NCBI GenBank assembly: GCA_019454045.1
Contig: SKCR01049648.1
Coordinates: 186,001 to 250,000 of the forward strand
DNA from: Zanthoxylum bungeanum
Lineage: Eukaryota; Streptophyta; Magnoliopsida; Sapindales; Rutaceae
Length of the DNA: 64,000 nucleotides
Direction: 5' to 3'
Shown here: one piece after another, positions 25,713 to 36,394 of the stretch
How positions within the stretch are numbered: position 1 is the stretch's first letter
Layout: every line of letters starts with the position of its first letter
Translations under genes and position numbers: made by a program
The notes under the pieces: model-generated
Databases searched by the model: none
What the model was told of the DNA's origin: nothing
What the model saw: only the letters and a program-made list of their open reading frames with translations

Positions 25713-25724
25713 GCTCTGATACCA
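25713..25724 (-). other. Primer binding site of the copia element
   Basis: TGGTATCAGAGC on the minus strand, one base inside the 5' LTR, complementary to the 3' end of plant initiator tRNA-Met. It primes minus-strand DNA synthesis. Confidence 0.92.
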
Positions 25725-25725
25725 C

Positions 25726-26389
25726 TGTTATTTCACTTTTAACGCTACCCAGGTTTTCAATTTAGGTTACTGTTCTTATTCTAATCACACACACACCTTA
25801 AGCAAATTAACCAAGAATTCAGCAAGCACATTCACAAACTGCAAACACGATTTTTCCGTGGTTCGCCTGAAAGAATTCAGACTACATCCACGTTGAACTC
25901 CAAGAATTCGGAGCTCACTGCACTAAAGTTTTAGAAATGTACAAGACTCTGTTTCTTCTTTTTCTCTACAATTTTCCCCTCAAATCAGACCCCAACAATG
26001 AACTCAAGAACCCTAATCAATTTCCCAAACTCCCAATTACAATCCTCGATTATTCAACACAAAGACAATCGAGAAATCACTTACTGGAAGAAATTGATTC
26101 TCAAAGCTGCACGCACTGGGCACTTCTCTGTTGACCGTTCTTGATCAAGTCGGCAATGGGAAAAACACCAGATCGAAAGAACCAGAAATTGTAAAAGAAG
26201 AAGCAGATCTTGACCAGAAGCCCAAAGAGTGAAAGAAGCCAAAACCGTCTCCTTTACACCTTGGACACAAAACCGTATATCAAGAGCAAGAGGCAAAGAG
26301 CAACGACAGAGATTAAGAGTCACAAATCACATCCAACGGATGAGACAAAAGGAAGCACATGACAGTCACGTGGCTTCATAAGTTTTACA
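25726..26389 (-). repeat. 5' LTR of the young copia element
   Basis: 664 bp, nearly identical to the LTR at 20543-21208. It is followed by the second AACCT target copy (26390-26394). Confidence 0.95.
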
Positions 26390-26496
26390 AACCTAATTTT
26401 GTATTTTTTTTTAAAGTAATATCATTAATGTACACGATGATAATTATTGAATTATCCTTTTTATAATTTATAAAATTAATTTAGAAAACCCTCTTC

Positions 26497-26668
26497 AACT
26501 TCTAAAGAAACCACTAGTGCCAAAAAATTATGACATCGAAGTCTTGGGTTCGAATCCAACAAATGCGTTTCTTATAAGAGTATGAGACATTCGGGAATTT
26601 TAAATGTTCCGTTTAAGCCCAAAAGAAATAATTGACGGCGGGATTTCAACAATTCCAAAAAAAAAAAG
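26497..26668 (+). repeat. SINE family A copy, + strand
   Basis: B box GGGTTCGAATCC near 26548, then TTTCTTATAAGAGTATGAGACA, broken here at GAGTATG, then TTGACGGCGGGATTTCAAC and an A-rich tail at about 26656-26667. This is among the best preserved copies. Confidence 0.8.
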
Positions 26669-27825
26669 ACATAACATAACTCTTAGAGTGAAAAAATTAA
26701 TTCACTGAAGACCATACATAATAAAGAAAAGTCGGTCCATATATATATAGATGATTTATTAAAAGCTTGAGATTGAGCAATAGATCGATCATAACTTTCG
26801 AGTAAAGCAGTATCACTAACAAAATATTAATACATCGAACTAACAAATAGTAAAAAATAAAAAATAAAAAAAAAATGTTTATTTGAAAATACAAAGCATG
26901 TTGATGAATATTGAAGAACATGATTATCAAAAGCAATTAAAGAGTATAATAAAATCATATAGACAAGTTATGAGCATTCCATGGCCAGCCAGCTTTGCTT
27001 TAATTTGTGAATTTGGACAAAAGCTGCAAAATATTTGTTCTAGAAAAATCTTTTGCTGGCTCTGATTCAAAGGAAGAATATTTGTAAAATTTCTGTTATT
27101 TTGAAGTTTTTTTATATAGAAAATATTGTGGGGAAATAATTCAAAGTAGTATTATTTCCAAAATTTGTGGATAGATTTTAAGTGTGAGTCACTCCATTGT
27201 GATTTATGACTTGAAGGTCTTTAGTGTCACTTGAACCCAGAAAGCAAAATTGCAAAAGTAAAAGATAGATTTTGATTTTGTTTGATCTTTTTTTTTTTTA
27301 ATTTAATCTTTCTTTTGAATGACAAAGATACCTAATAAGACATGATTTTACATTTATTTTATTTCATATTTGTTGTACATTTGATTGAATTTTAGTTTCT
27401 TTTAATGAATATTATAGGTATATATGAGCTATCTGCCTGGTCGTGAATGTGCTTTGCGTTCGCAGTCACTAGAGTTTGAATAATAAGAGAATTGGTGATC
27501 ACATGGTGAGGTTTTTCATCCTCATGATCAAACTCTATTTTTTAATTAAAAAATTATCATGGGATAATAAAAGGATGTTATTAATCATTATTTAATCAAA
27601 AACATTGTAAAAACACTTGATAATATATTATTGTTAATTTCAAATATATTGTAATAAACATCACACCAACTTAAAACATAAGCTTTCCTACCATTCAAAC
27701 TTCTTGTACTATTTTAAGAGAGTTTACCCATTGAATTAATTTATATGTACATTGTTTTTTATCAATTATTAAGTAGTTTAATTTTGAATATAAAATTAGA
27801 TACCCGTTAAAATATGTTGATTACC
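26669..27825. other. AT-rich intergenic DNA inside the transposon island
   Basis: No gene or clear element. ORFs here are short and of low complexity. Confidence 0.4.
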
Positions 27826-27925
27826 TTAGGCTCTTACGTACAAGAAATACACCCATTGTACTCGAACACATGACTTGACAACCAAGTCGTAAGTCATTTA
27901 CTATCAAGTCACACCCATTTGAGAT
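27826..27925 (-). repeat. SINE family A, partial copy (5' half)
   Basis: On the minus strand: a tRNA-like head, B box GTGTTCGAGTACA and TATTTCTTGTACGTAAGAGCC. The 3' half is missing. Another partial copy lies directly to the right. Confidence 0.6.
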
Positions 27926-27939
27926 AATATGTTATACCT

Positions 27940-28035
27940 TTTTTGAAAATCTCACCGTCAAACCATCGAATGGGACTTAAGCGGAGTAGGTAGAACTCTC
28001 GGCTGCCTTAAGTTCTTATAAGAAATGATCATAAT
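27940..28035 (-). repeat. SINE family A, 3' half, cut by the solo LTR insertion
   Basis: On the minus strand it has CTTATAAGAACTTAAGGCAGC, broken here at AAGGC, then TCTACCTACTCCGCTTAAG and TTTGACGGTGAGATTTTC. It stops at the solo LTR border. DNA right of the LTR (31059-31095) loosely resembles the missing head, so the LTR probably landed in this SINE. Confidence 0.6.
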
Positions 28036-28181
28036 TGTAGGCACTGCATTTTTACACATACACCCGATGAGGAGTCTTATTTGGAGACAACAACCTTTTG
28101 AGTCACGGATGCCGCGGGAAACGGATATCGGAAGGGGGAATTCAGAATAAGCAAGCTCACTGTCTTTGTTGGTGATGCGTT

Positions 28182-28252
28182 CGTTACTTCGTTCGAACGG
28201 GGAACAGATTGCGGGCGTTCGTGTAGCGTTCGAGGGAGCGTTCGAACGGTGT
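28182..28252 (-). repeat. Inverted copy of the CGTTCGAACG motif cluster in the solo LTR
   Basis: CGTTCGAACG palindromes with CTCGAACGCTACACGAACG between them, read on the minus strand. The same words occur on the + strand in the 53-bp array at 30201-30412, about 2 kb away. Confidence 0.75.
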
Positions 28253-28703
28253 CGGTAATTCTGGTTTTGCTGCTAGCCTCACACCCAGCCCATTTAGCTC
28301 CCCAAAGCCCATAAAAACACATCCCAAATTAAATAATTAAATATTAAATTAAATATTAAACATTAAATAAAACATTTAAATCATTTACCAATTAAAATAA
28401 ACAATACCAACATAAACTAAAATCATGCCTAAATTAAACAAATCACATACTAAATCAAAATATAATCATACCAAATTAAAATCAATCTTAACCAATTAAA
28501 TCCAATCATATATTTGACTTCCTAATCTAATAAGATACTTACCAATATAAAATATTTGTATTCCTAAACCAACACAAATCAAATATTACAACTTCCTAAA
28601 GTAAAATATTTTGTCCCCCCCTCAATCCTTTGATTTCTTGTTTAAAACTAAATCATATCCTAATTTAATGCACAAATCCATTCCCTTGTAAACCCTAGCC
28701 ATT

Positions 28704-28714
28704 CTCTATATAAA
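28704..28714 (+). promoter_or_regulatory. TATA box of the solo LTR
   Basis: TCTATATAAAC, followed about 30 bp later by a CT-rich stretch typical of a plant transcription start. It would drive transcription rightward. Confidence 0.65.
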
Positions 28715-29434
28715 CAACCCCTAACCAAGGCCATTCCTCTCCTTCACACAACACAATTCACACCCAAGCTCTCTCGAAATCTCTCTAGACTCTCTCTACA
28801 CACCCAAAACAGACAAGAAGAGAAAACACTTCATACACACACAAAAAGAGAACAAAAGAACCACAAACCACCACCCTCCATAGCCGAAACAGCCACATAC
28901 AGCAGCCCTCCACCACCGAAAATCACCACAAAACCACACCCTAAAACACGCCTAAACAACCTCCTAGATTACCTTAAAACAGTAACATAAAAACTACATA
29001 GATAATCTTAAGAATAATCACTTATAATTGCACTAAGAACCCACACAAACTTGGAATAGTTCTTTGAAAACATGAAACAGGTAACCCGTGCAGTGAGCAG
29101 CAAAACAGGAGCCGAATAGGAGCAGAACGGAGTTCGAACAATAAGCAAAGCAGCGAAGCAGTGAGCTAGGACGTTGAACCAGCGGACCAGAAAAGTTGCG
29201 GAGCTTTACCCCCCTTTCGATCTTCGTGGAACGTGAGTCCGAGAGACGGCTTAAAAGGTTAGACCTGAGGGTATCTTTCACACTTGTTTTCCTTTTCCGC
29301 ATTATTTATTAAGTATTTCTTGTATGATTGTAATGTTGAAATGTGTGTTGTGATTTTTGAGTATATAAATATGCATGAATTATGAGATGTAATATGTTGT
29401 GGGCATTAGATGAATGAGAGATGTGTCAACTCTC

Positions 29435-29530
29435 GCGGTATATCGGATGGAAACCCGGACATAAATTTCATAGCCGATTCCGAATGGACGGTAATATGAT
29501 CTGTACTCGGGCCACAACTCCACGTACCGC
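29435..29530 (+). repeat. 96-bp repeat, first copy, inside the solo LTR
   Basis: It starts GCGGTATATCGGATGGAAAC and ends CCACGTACCGC. It is repeated at 30532-30627 with a few changes. Confidence 0.85.
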
Positions 29531-29630
29531 TTGAGTAAACGGCACCATCTCTCTTTCGTTGTGTTGCTTTTTGTTTATTTAGTTTTCTCTTGAATTCAAT
29601 ATGTTGTTTATTTTTGTATGATTCAACCAA

Positions 29631-30090
29631 GCGCATGGGCTTAGTGAGTTAGTCCAAAGGTCCTCCATTTGTGAGACAAAGAGCCAAAAAGGCCACCTTC
29701 GTGACACTACTTCGCCGCGCCGGTTGATGTATGTTCGGTTGGACGCAAGATACGTTCAATCGAGCATACTTAGTTTGATATTATTATCTTTATTTTCGTA
29801 TGTATAAGTCAATCGAGCGCATGGGCTTAGTAAGTGTGATGTGAGATCCCCTATGGGGAGGGGCTAAAAGCCCCCACTTTTCCATGATGCTTTGCCGCGC
29901 CGGTTGACGTGTGTTCAGATTGGATGTGAGATGTGTTCAATCGGGCATACTTGGTTGATATGATTGGTTCTAGTCTTGTACGTGTGACGTGATGCGCATG
30001 GGCTTATCATGTTGGTCTAAAGGTCCTCTCTTTGAGAAATCAAGAGCCCCAAAAGGTCACCTTTACGGCAGTGCTTCGCCGCGCCCCTTT
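29631..30090 (+). repeat. Three imperfect tandem units of about 180 bp inside the solo LTR
   Basis: Units start at GCGCATGGGCTTA at 29631, 29817 and 29994 and share TTCGCCGCGCC or TTTGCCGCGCC and, in the first two, GTTCAATCG.GCATACTT. The third unit is cut short. Confidence 0.85.
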
Positions 30091-30200
30091 ATTTTCTGTT
30101 TATTGCATCCTATTTCATGCATCAGGTCCGTGTCCGTTCGAACGCGTTCACGAACGCAACTCGAACGCGCATAAATTTTGCCTTATCATGCATCAGGTCT

Positions 30201-30412
30201 CATTTCCGTTCGAACGCGTTTACGAACGCTACTCGAACGTGAGCATTCTGTTTCATTTCCGTTCGAACGCGTTTACGAACGCTACTCGAACGTGAGCATT
30301 CTGTTTCATTTCCGTTCGAACGCGTTTACGAACGCTACTCGAACGTGAGCATTCTGTTTCATTTCCGTTCGAACGCGCTTACGAACGCTACACGAACGTG
30401 CACACACTGAAC
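30201..30412 (+). repeat. Four 53-bp tandem units with CGTTCGAACG palindromes inside the solo LTR
   Basis: Units start at 30201, 30254, 30307 and 30360. Each has CCGTTCGAACGCG, then ACGAACGCTAC and CGAACGTG. A degenerate unit precedes at about 30129. Units 1-3 are nearly identical. Confidence 0.92.
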
Positions 30413-30531
30413 TGAGTCTGTCTTATTATATCCATGCATAATTGCCTATTGATTGATCTTTCTTATGCAAATGTGTCAATGTATTACAATTTGTATGCTT
30501 ATGTCGTGATAATATTTGAGTATTATTTCTT

Positions 30532-30627
30532 GCGGTATATCGGATGGAAACCCAGACGTAAATTCCGTAGCCGACTCCGAATGGACGGTAGTGCGGTCTG
30601 TACTTGGGCTACAATTCCACGTACCGT
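30532..30627 (+). repeat. 96-bp repeat, second copy, inside the solo LTR
   Basis: Same length as and closely similar to 29435-29530. The copies are 1,097 bp apart with the 180-bp and 53-bp arrays between them. Confidence 0.85.
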
Positions 30628-31058
30628 TTGGAAGAGTGCCAATATGTGTGCTTGTATGGTCAATATGTGTGCTTGTGTTTTCTTGAATGTAATATGTAAA
30701 ATCGTATGTTCGTTGCTATCTTGATACATGTTAAGCATGCAATTTTAAATATGAGATATATGTAAAATGTACACATAAGTTTTATTTTGCATATGAGAAT
30801 TTAGAAGCATGATACTCTTGGAAATAAGTGTTACTTAAGCTTAGTTAAATTATTACATGAATCCTTTCATTACAAGTGACATAAGTAATGGACCATTCCG
30901 AACCCAACGGTTTGAGGTCTTCCCTTGCGAGGGGTGAGTGCGGCCTTAAATCTTTGTCCCGGTTCACACCGGGTGGCGACTCCATGTTATTCAGTACTTC
31001 CCAAACTAGGCCGCGAGCCTAGGAACGGCGTCGCGCAGGTCCTGTGTCCCACAATAAT

Positions 31059-33034
31059 CCATTACTACCAAAATGAAATCGCTTAACACAACAATTTATT
31101 GAAAATATTTTTTTCTATGTTCTCACTTATATAAAAGCGAGGTTTGATACCCAATCTTTTGTACACCCTAAAACTTTACCAATTGATCCAATTAATAATA
31201 ATAATAATAATAAATTTTTTTTTATACTTGAACACATCGTAAGTACAAAATTTAAAAAGACATAACATTAAACATTGAAATGCTATAACTTTTAATCTAC
31301 TATTTTTGTGTAAATTTATATCAGTTATAAACATATTCATAATCGAGTTTAATATTTGATCTATAATTTCCTTTTTTTCTTTTTTCTTTTTTCTTTTTTC
31401 CCTTTTTGCCCGACAACTAATAAGCAATTTTGTTTGAAGTCTCGGGCACCTGACCTCTCCAATGAGATTCTGTTGCCCCTTAAATCAAACATAATGGGAT
31501 GGTTTTACAACTTTGATACAATTTTCTGATATCAAAACCTAGGATTCCTCTTCAATTAATCTCTTTAATATCCTTTCAAAAAACTAAATTTATTATTTTG
31601 TTTTTTACACAATCTCGTACTAATTTATTAGTTTCTAAGTGTTAAAAAGTTAAGAGGAATGCTTGAATTCGGAATGATATGTGAATGCGTTTTTAATCAA
31701 ACGATCAACCTTTTAATGTCAAATCGAATTTCGACGTACCCATCTAAACTTGAAAAGGAGACATGACTTATAGACCATAACAATTGAGAAATATTCACAT
31801 ACATGAAAATTAAGGCCATGTCAAAAACAGGTTTTAGTGACACCATTTTAGTGTCGGCAAATGATTTTATTGACACTTGTTAGTAATGTCAGCGTTGTTA
31901 AGTATCGGTGATTTGTAACATTGAAGTAGTGACATGATGACGTTAGTAAATTATAATATAATATTTGTGTCAATAATTTATGTTATTTTAGTATCAGTAG
32001 ATCACTCACACAATAACATTAGGAAAATATTGATAATTTTTGAAAATTTGAGTGTCAATGTCACTATGATTATAATATCAGTATTTAATTTATTTATTTT
32101 TGAAAAAATATATAAAAATAAAAATGGCACGTTGCCTGTTAATTCTATGTATTTGTACAAAAGTAAGCAAAATTGAAACTAAAATTTATACTTCAAATAT
32201 TTATAATATAAGAATCCAGATACATATTTCATTACTCAGAGAGTGTCAATATTCATATTAATCTTGTTCAATTAATAGATACGAAAAATTATACTTATAC
32301 ACAATCCTAATTTATCAGACCCTATGATCCTCGTTCACACGAGATCTTTACTTTTACTAATATAGGAATACAAATAACCGTACTTAATCCGTTTAACAAA
32401 CGAGTATACCCAACCCTCACCCCCCCCCCCCCCCCCCGGAACCTCATCCCCTCCAAAATTTTGACTATTTCTAATTATAACTCACCATTAAACACAACAA
32501 AAAGATGTTTAGTGCAAAAACAACACAAGTTTTGACTTTAAAAAAAAAAGAAGTAATTAAAACAACTTTGTGAAAGCAGCTGGTGGCAACCTCGGATTAT
32601 AGAAAAGTTAAAATATGTTGTATTCATAATATATAGTAAATTAGCAAATAAATCAACAAAATCAAAGTAAAGTGTTGTTAGATTAGATATCTAAATAATT
32701 TAAATTAAATTCATCATTGGAATTGAAAAAGGAAACACTTCTACTTTAGGAGCTACACACTAATTAATTAATCAAAAGATAGTTTCCTAAATCCAAGGCT
32801 CTCTCTTTCCACGTATTATTTATATAATTGTTCTAGTTCACCTTAATTTACAGGCTGATGATATGTGTAAAAACCTTGTCAAAATTAAATTCCAATAAAA
32901 TGTTACAATATATGACTCTAGTTAAATCAAAAATACTAATTCTAATTTCTATCACTGTAGACCAAGGTTTAAGTCAATATGGATATGAATCAGTATTTTA
33001 AATTATACTTAATTAGTAATTGTTAAGAAATATA
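31059..33034. other. AT-rich intergenic DNA with CACTA-like fragment and a C18 run
   Basis: No gene. At 31814-32000 GTTTTAGTGACACC, TTTAGTGTCGGCAAAT and TTGACACTT resemble the subterminal repeats of CACTA transposons, but no CACTA terminus is visible. A run of 18 C lies at 32420-32437. Confidence 0.4.
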
Positions 33035-33222
33035 TCTCGGCCCACTTAGTGGTGTAGGGTTCAGGATCTCACATTAAGGTCATGAGTTCGAATCCATAGA
33101 GTGTATTTCTTGTAAGAGTCTGGGACAGTCGGGATTTTACCTGCTCTGTTTAAACATAGAATGAATTGTTTGACGGTGGGTTTCCAACGATTCAAAAAAG
33201 AAAAAAAAAAAAAAAAAAAACA
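33035..33222 (+). repeat. SINE family A, most complete copy
   Basis: Full order on the + strand: tRNA-like head CTTAGTGGTGTAGGG (A box), B box GAGTTCGAATCC, TATTTCTTGTAAGAGTCTGGG, broken here at CTGGG, then ATTTTACCTGCTC, TTTGACGGTGGGTTTCC and an A/G-rich tail ending near 33220. It shows the family is a tRNA-derived, pol III-type retroposon. Confidence 0.85.
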
Positions 33223-33564
33223 TATCCCCAATACTTGAGGATCATTATGCATATGATAAATATGAATATGATGAAACATAATGCTAGCTACACAAAGAAG
33301 GGGCCACATTATTGTGATAAAATTAAAGCTTTTGTCCAAATAATTTTTTTTTTTAAAAAAGGCCTCACTCATCATTTAAAGAAGCTCAGGGACATGAATT
33401 ATAAAATGTGACCACATTATTTATATTCCTTGTTCATATTTATTTATTTCCAAAAATTGCAAGTGAGATGATGAATGATGAGTAGATACATTTTACATGT
33501 ATTCAAATCTAAAGCTTCAATATCATCCCCCACTCATGTCTTATTGATTCTTTTTTCTTTTTCT

Positions 33565-33605
33565 TTATATATATATATATATATATATATCTATATAATA
33601 TATAT

Positions 33606-33661
<56 letters not shown>

Positions 33662-33665
33662 TATT
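33565..33665. repeat. (TA)n microsatellite
   Basis: About 100 bp of nearly pure TA repeats, directly left of the Helitron start. Confidence 0.9.
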
Positions 33666-33671
33666 ATATAT

Positions 33672-33909
33672 TCTATATAATAATAATAATAATAAAGGAG
33701 AATAATGTTGGAGGAAAGAGAGTGTATCCAACGCTCTCTTTATGTGGCTTAATTGACGGCCCATATCATTTCATTGGTAATTGGAGGAAAGAAAGTGAAT
33801 TGATTGATGGAAATGGTAAAAAATTCAAATTTTCAAATTAAAAAATAGAAAGTTAAAATAAAATCATTTAATTCTGTAACACCGTGCCGTAGGCACAGAC
33901 AAAAACTAG
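33672..33909 (+). mobile_element. Short non-autonomous Helitron
   Basis: The 5' end TCTATATAATAATAATAAT, then AAAGGAGAA, fits plant Helitron starts. The 3' end has the stem GTGCC-GTA-GGCAC (33884-33896) nine bases before CTAG, followed by host T (33910). Helitrons end in a short hairpin then CTRR and insert between A and T, with no target duplication. Here the base before the start is T rather than A. The element is 238 bp with no Rep/helicase. Confidence 0.75.
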
Positions 33910-33910
33910 T

Positions 33911-34472
33911 ATATATATATATGCCCACTTTGGCATAAAGGATGTCATCTACTTTCATATAATTATTTGAAAATGGTCTTTAATTATATACATATATATA
34001 ATATATATATTTAATTTCAGAATCATGAACTTTTTTTAGACCCTTCAATGATTGTTGTTATAGATATATTTATGGGTCTAATTTATTCTAAAAATTAGCT
34101 ATGATTTTTTTATTTATTTCAAACCTGTATAAAAATTAGCTTGATGATTTGACCCTGAGTACAAATGTCTGGATTGTTGCTAGTTATGTAAGTCTTATCT
34201 ATTATTTTATACGACACACATTTAATTTTAATAAAAATTTCGGATTAATAATGAGAATTCACAGGGTGATCTTGCATCTTTTATACTTGAATTAATTTTG
34301 CATTTATGATTCGCCTAGATTCTTATTCTTCTATATATATATATATATTATATATAGTTACTCTTGCTCAGGTAAATGAAGAACTGGGGAAACATATATA
34401 TACCCGCTCTTCGGAGGTATGTATGTCATCTCTAAAGTTCTGTACCTTTTAAGAAGAAAAAGTAATTTTTTT
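33911..34472. other. AT-rich intergenic DNA
   Basis: No gene or clear element is seen. There are short TA runs at 33911, 33990 and 34335. Confidence 0.4.
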
Positions 34473-34640
34473 CATTTACCTGGAAACACGCAGCTAAACC
34501 ACCCATTCCGGGCTTAAGCGGAGCAGGTAAAACCCCTCGTTGTTCTAGACTCTTACGAGAAACGCAATCTCTGGATTCGAACCCATAATCCCAAAATGAG
34601 ATCATAAACCCTATAATACCAAATCACGCCCCTCCAACTT
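34473..34640 (-). repeat. SINE family A copy, - strand
   Basis: On the minus strand it has B box GGGTTCGAATCC, TTTCTCGTAAGAGTC, TTTTACCTGCTCCGCTTAAG and the tail end CGTGTTTCC. The tRNA-like head is GGGCGTGATTTGG. Confidence 0.75.
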
Positions 34641-35322
34641 AGAGACTCTGCCAAAGTAAATGCTTTGCCCTTTCCCTCTTGTTAGTTATAGAGTAAAATG
34701 GTCTATAGACTTGTATTCCTCCTGTTGTTTTAGAAGCTTCTGTGTGTGTTTGTAAATTGTGTCTCTTCTTTTGCCCTTTCCCTCTCTCTCTGTGTGTGTT
34801 TAGCCAAAATTCACGTTACACTCTAGTTTTATGCTTACAAATATTTCTTATTATTAGTTGATTTTTAATTTCTTCTTAATTATAATTATTTTTTGTGCTA
34901 TTTCATACCGTCGATACTTACTTATTTTATTTTAGTTTTTGTCAATAACAAAAGCACTTATATTGAGGCAGAATTAGATGAGGTATAATTGAATGGATCG
35001 ACTTTGTTCGTTCCATTATATAGATTAGCGAATAAACTAATGTGGTGAGAAAAATTATTGGCACTTTATTTTTATTAAAAATGATAACAATGATATTAGT
35101 TTAATGAAATTAAATCCTATAAAAATCTAAAAATAAAAAAAATAGCCCAAAATATAAAATTATTCCCCCTAAATTAAATTTTTAAAACTCAAATATTCTA
35201 AAAATTTTATGACTGCAAAATTATTTGTTGTCATAAATGTCATCGTTTTGTCATTGTTAAATGTCAATGATTTATGACATACATATGATGTGATTTAATG
35301 ATTGATAACATATATAATATAA
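34641..35322. other. AT-rich intergenic DNA, right part perhaps internal CACTA sequence
   Basis: No gene. The stretch near 35230-35310 has repeated GTCAT.AATGTCAT-type words like CACTA subterminal DNA. Confidence 0.35.
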
Positions 35323-35505
35323 GGGTCATGCTAACGAGTGCCCTAAGAGCATTCGTTAATGATTCATTTTTGGAAATTTTTCACATCATTTTTTATGGAA
35401 ATGTAAAAAGTTGTCAAAATATTAATTAATTTTCCGTTTTTCCATAAAAACTTTCCTAAAATGGATTCTTAACGAATGCCCTAAGGGCACTCGTTAGCAT
35501 TTCCC
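35323..35505. mobile_element. Mutator-like MITE with perfect 9-bp target duplication
   Basis: A 183-bp element with long inverted arms of about 45 bp (GGGTCATGCTAACGAGTGCC against GGGAAATGCTAACGAGTGCC, continuing into CATTCGTTAA). The 9-bp duplication ATAATATAA at 35314-35322 and 35506-35514 is exact, the mark of Mutator-like elements. It encodes nothing. Confidence 0.93.
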
Positions 35506-35514
35506 ATAATATAA

Positions 35515-35633
35515 TAATACAATAACGGAAAAATAACAGTCATCTTATTGATCTATAATTCTTTGAAAATAATCATAAAATTATTTTCATAATTATTTTA
35601 AATAGTTATAAAATCAACGTTTTCCTAATAGTG
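35515..35633 (-). mobile_element. CACTA-type transposon end (fragment)
   Basis: Read on the minus strand from 35633: CACTATTAGGAAAACGTTGA, a good match to eudicot CACTA termini, which start CACTA. The other terminus was not found. Similar GTCAT-rich DNA continues left past the Mutator-like MITE, so the MITE seems to sit inside an older CACTA remnant. Confidence 0.45.
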
Positions 35634-35726
35634 ATGAGTTGAGAATTGCAATATATATATATATACACATGTATACATTTATTATTTCTATAAGAAATAT
35701 TATATAATTTGATGCAATGATATATT

Positions 35727-35937
35727 CAGAGCCGGCTTTGTAGAATAAGTAGCCTAGGCTGTGGCCCAGAGTCTCCATTTATAGAAAGAAATTTAGGAGA
35801 AAATTTATGGCATAAAATTCTCTAATCTTTTTTAGAACTCAAAATCTTTTCCGATATTATTATTAATTAATAAATTTAATTTAACGACCTATTTTAAGGG
35901 GCTCACCTGAGCCGCCCAAAACTCAAATACGACCTCG
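35727..35937. mobile_element. Probable hAT-type MITE (CAGAGCCGGC end)
   Basis: It starts CAGAGCCGGC and ends TACGACCTCG, a poor inverted match. It is flanked by GATATATT (35719-35726) and AATATATT (35938-35945), 7 of 8 equal. The inside (AGGCTGTGGCCCAGAG, GGGGCTCACCTGAGCC) is like plant hAT MITEs. It is an old copy. Confidence 0.6.
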
Positions 35938-36394
35938 AATATATTATTGTTGCATGTCCCGCATTCTTAACTCTTAAGAACATATAATACAGACATTAAA
36001 TAATTAATCATGTAACATGCCTCATCAATTTGTATAAAATTTTATATCCCTATAGCTTTCATATTTATTATTATTATAATATTATTAATACTATTATTTT
36101 AAAAAAGGTTAGCATATCCCAAATCTGACTTTTAAGAATTTGAATTTGGCCACCAACCCCAGTAGCTACCAACTTCATTAAATAACGTGAAAAATATATT
36201 TTTAAGGTGCCCTAATTATTTGCACACGTGTGCAAATTAACTAGTAAAATCTCTTTTATTGAAAACAAATAGTATGAAGTTCAAATCTAAAATCATATGG
36301 ATGAAAAAGGAATTGAATTATCATTATATTAAATTAAAAAAAATGGAAAAAAAGAAAATGATGAGAATACGTAAAGTGAAAGAATAAAAGAACG

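Larger units (their letters stand above)
20543..26389 (-). mobile_element. Full-length young Ty1/copia retrotransposon
   Basis: A 5,847-bp element on the minus strand bounded by LTRs (20543-21208 and 25726-26389), both TG...CA, with a perfect 5-bp target duplication AACCT on each side. The primer binding site (TGGTATCAGAGC, 25713-25724 on the minus strand) lies one base inside the 5' LTR and fits initiator tRNA-Met. A polypurine tract (AAGGTGGAGAT) precedes the 3' LTR near 21209. The LTRs differ by two substitutions and four small indels over about 665 bp, so the insertion is recent. Order is gag, protease, integrase, reverse transcriptase, RNase H, as in copia. Several frame breaks interrupt the polyprotein. 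Confidence 0.97.
28036..31053 (+). mobile_element. Solo LTR, about 3 kb, with perfect target duplication
   Basis: It begins TGTAGGCACTGC (28036) and ends GTGTCCCACA (31053). ATAAT is duplicated exactly on both sides (28031-28035 and 31054-31058). No coding domain lies inside, so it is a solo LTR left by recombination between the two LTRs of a larger element. A TATA box (CTATATAAAC, 28705-28714) followed by a CT-rich leader marks the LTR promoter on the + strand. Near the right end GGTGGCGACTCC resembles motifs of large gypsy (Tat/Ogre-type) elements, but that class assignment is a guess. Internal repeats are listed separately. Confidence 0.9.

Noticed and set aside
30136..30412. CGTTCGAACG array considered as a CRISPR-like or satellite array
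   Set aside because: Units are contiguous without spacers, lie within an LTR in a plant genome and are only four in number.
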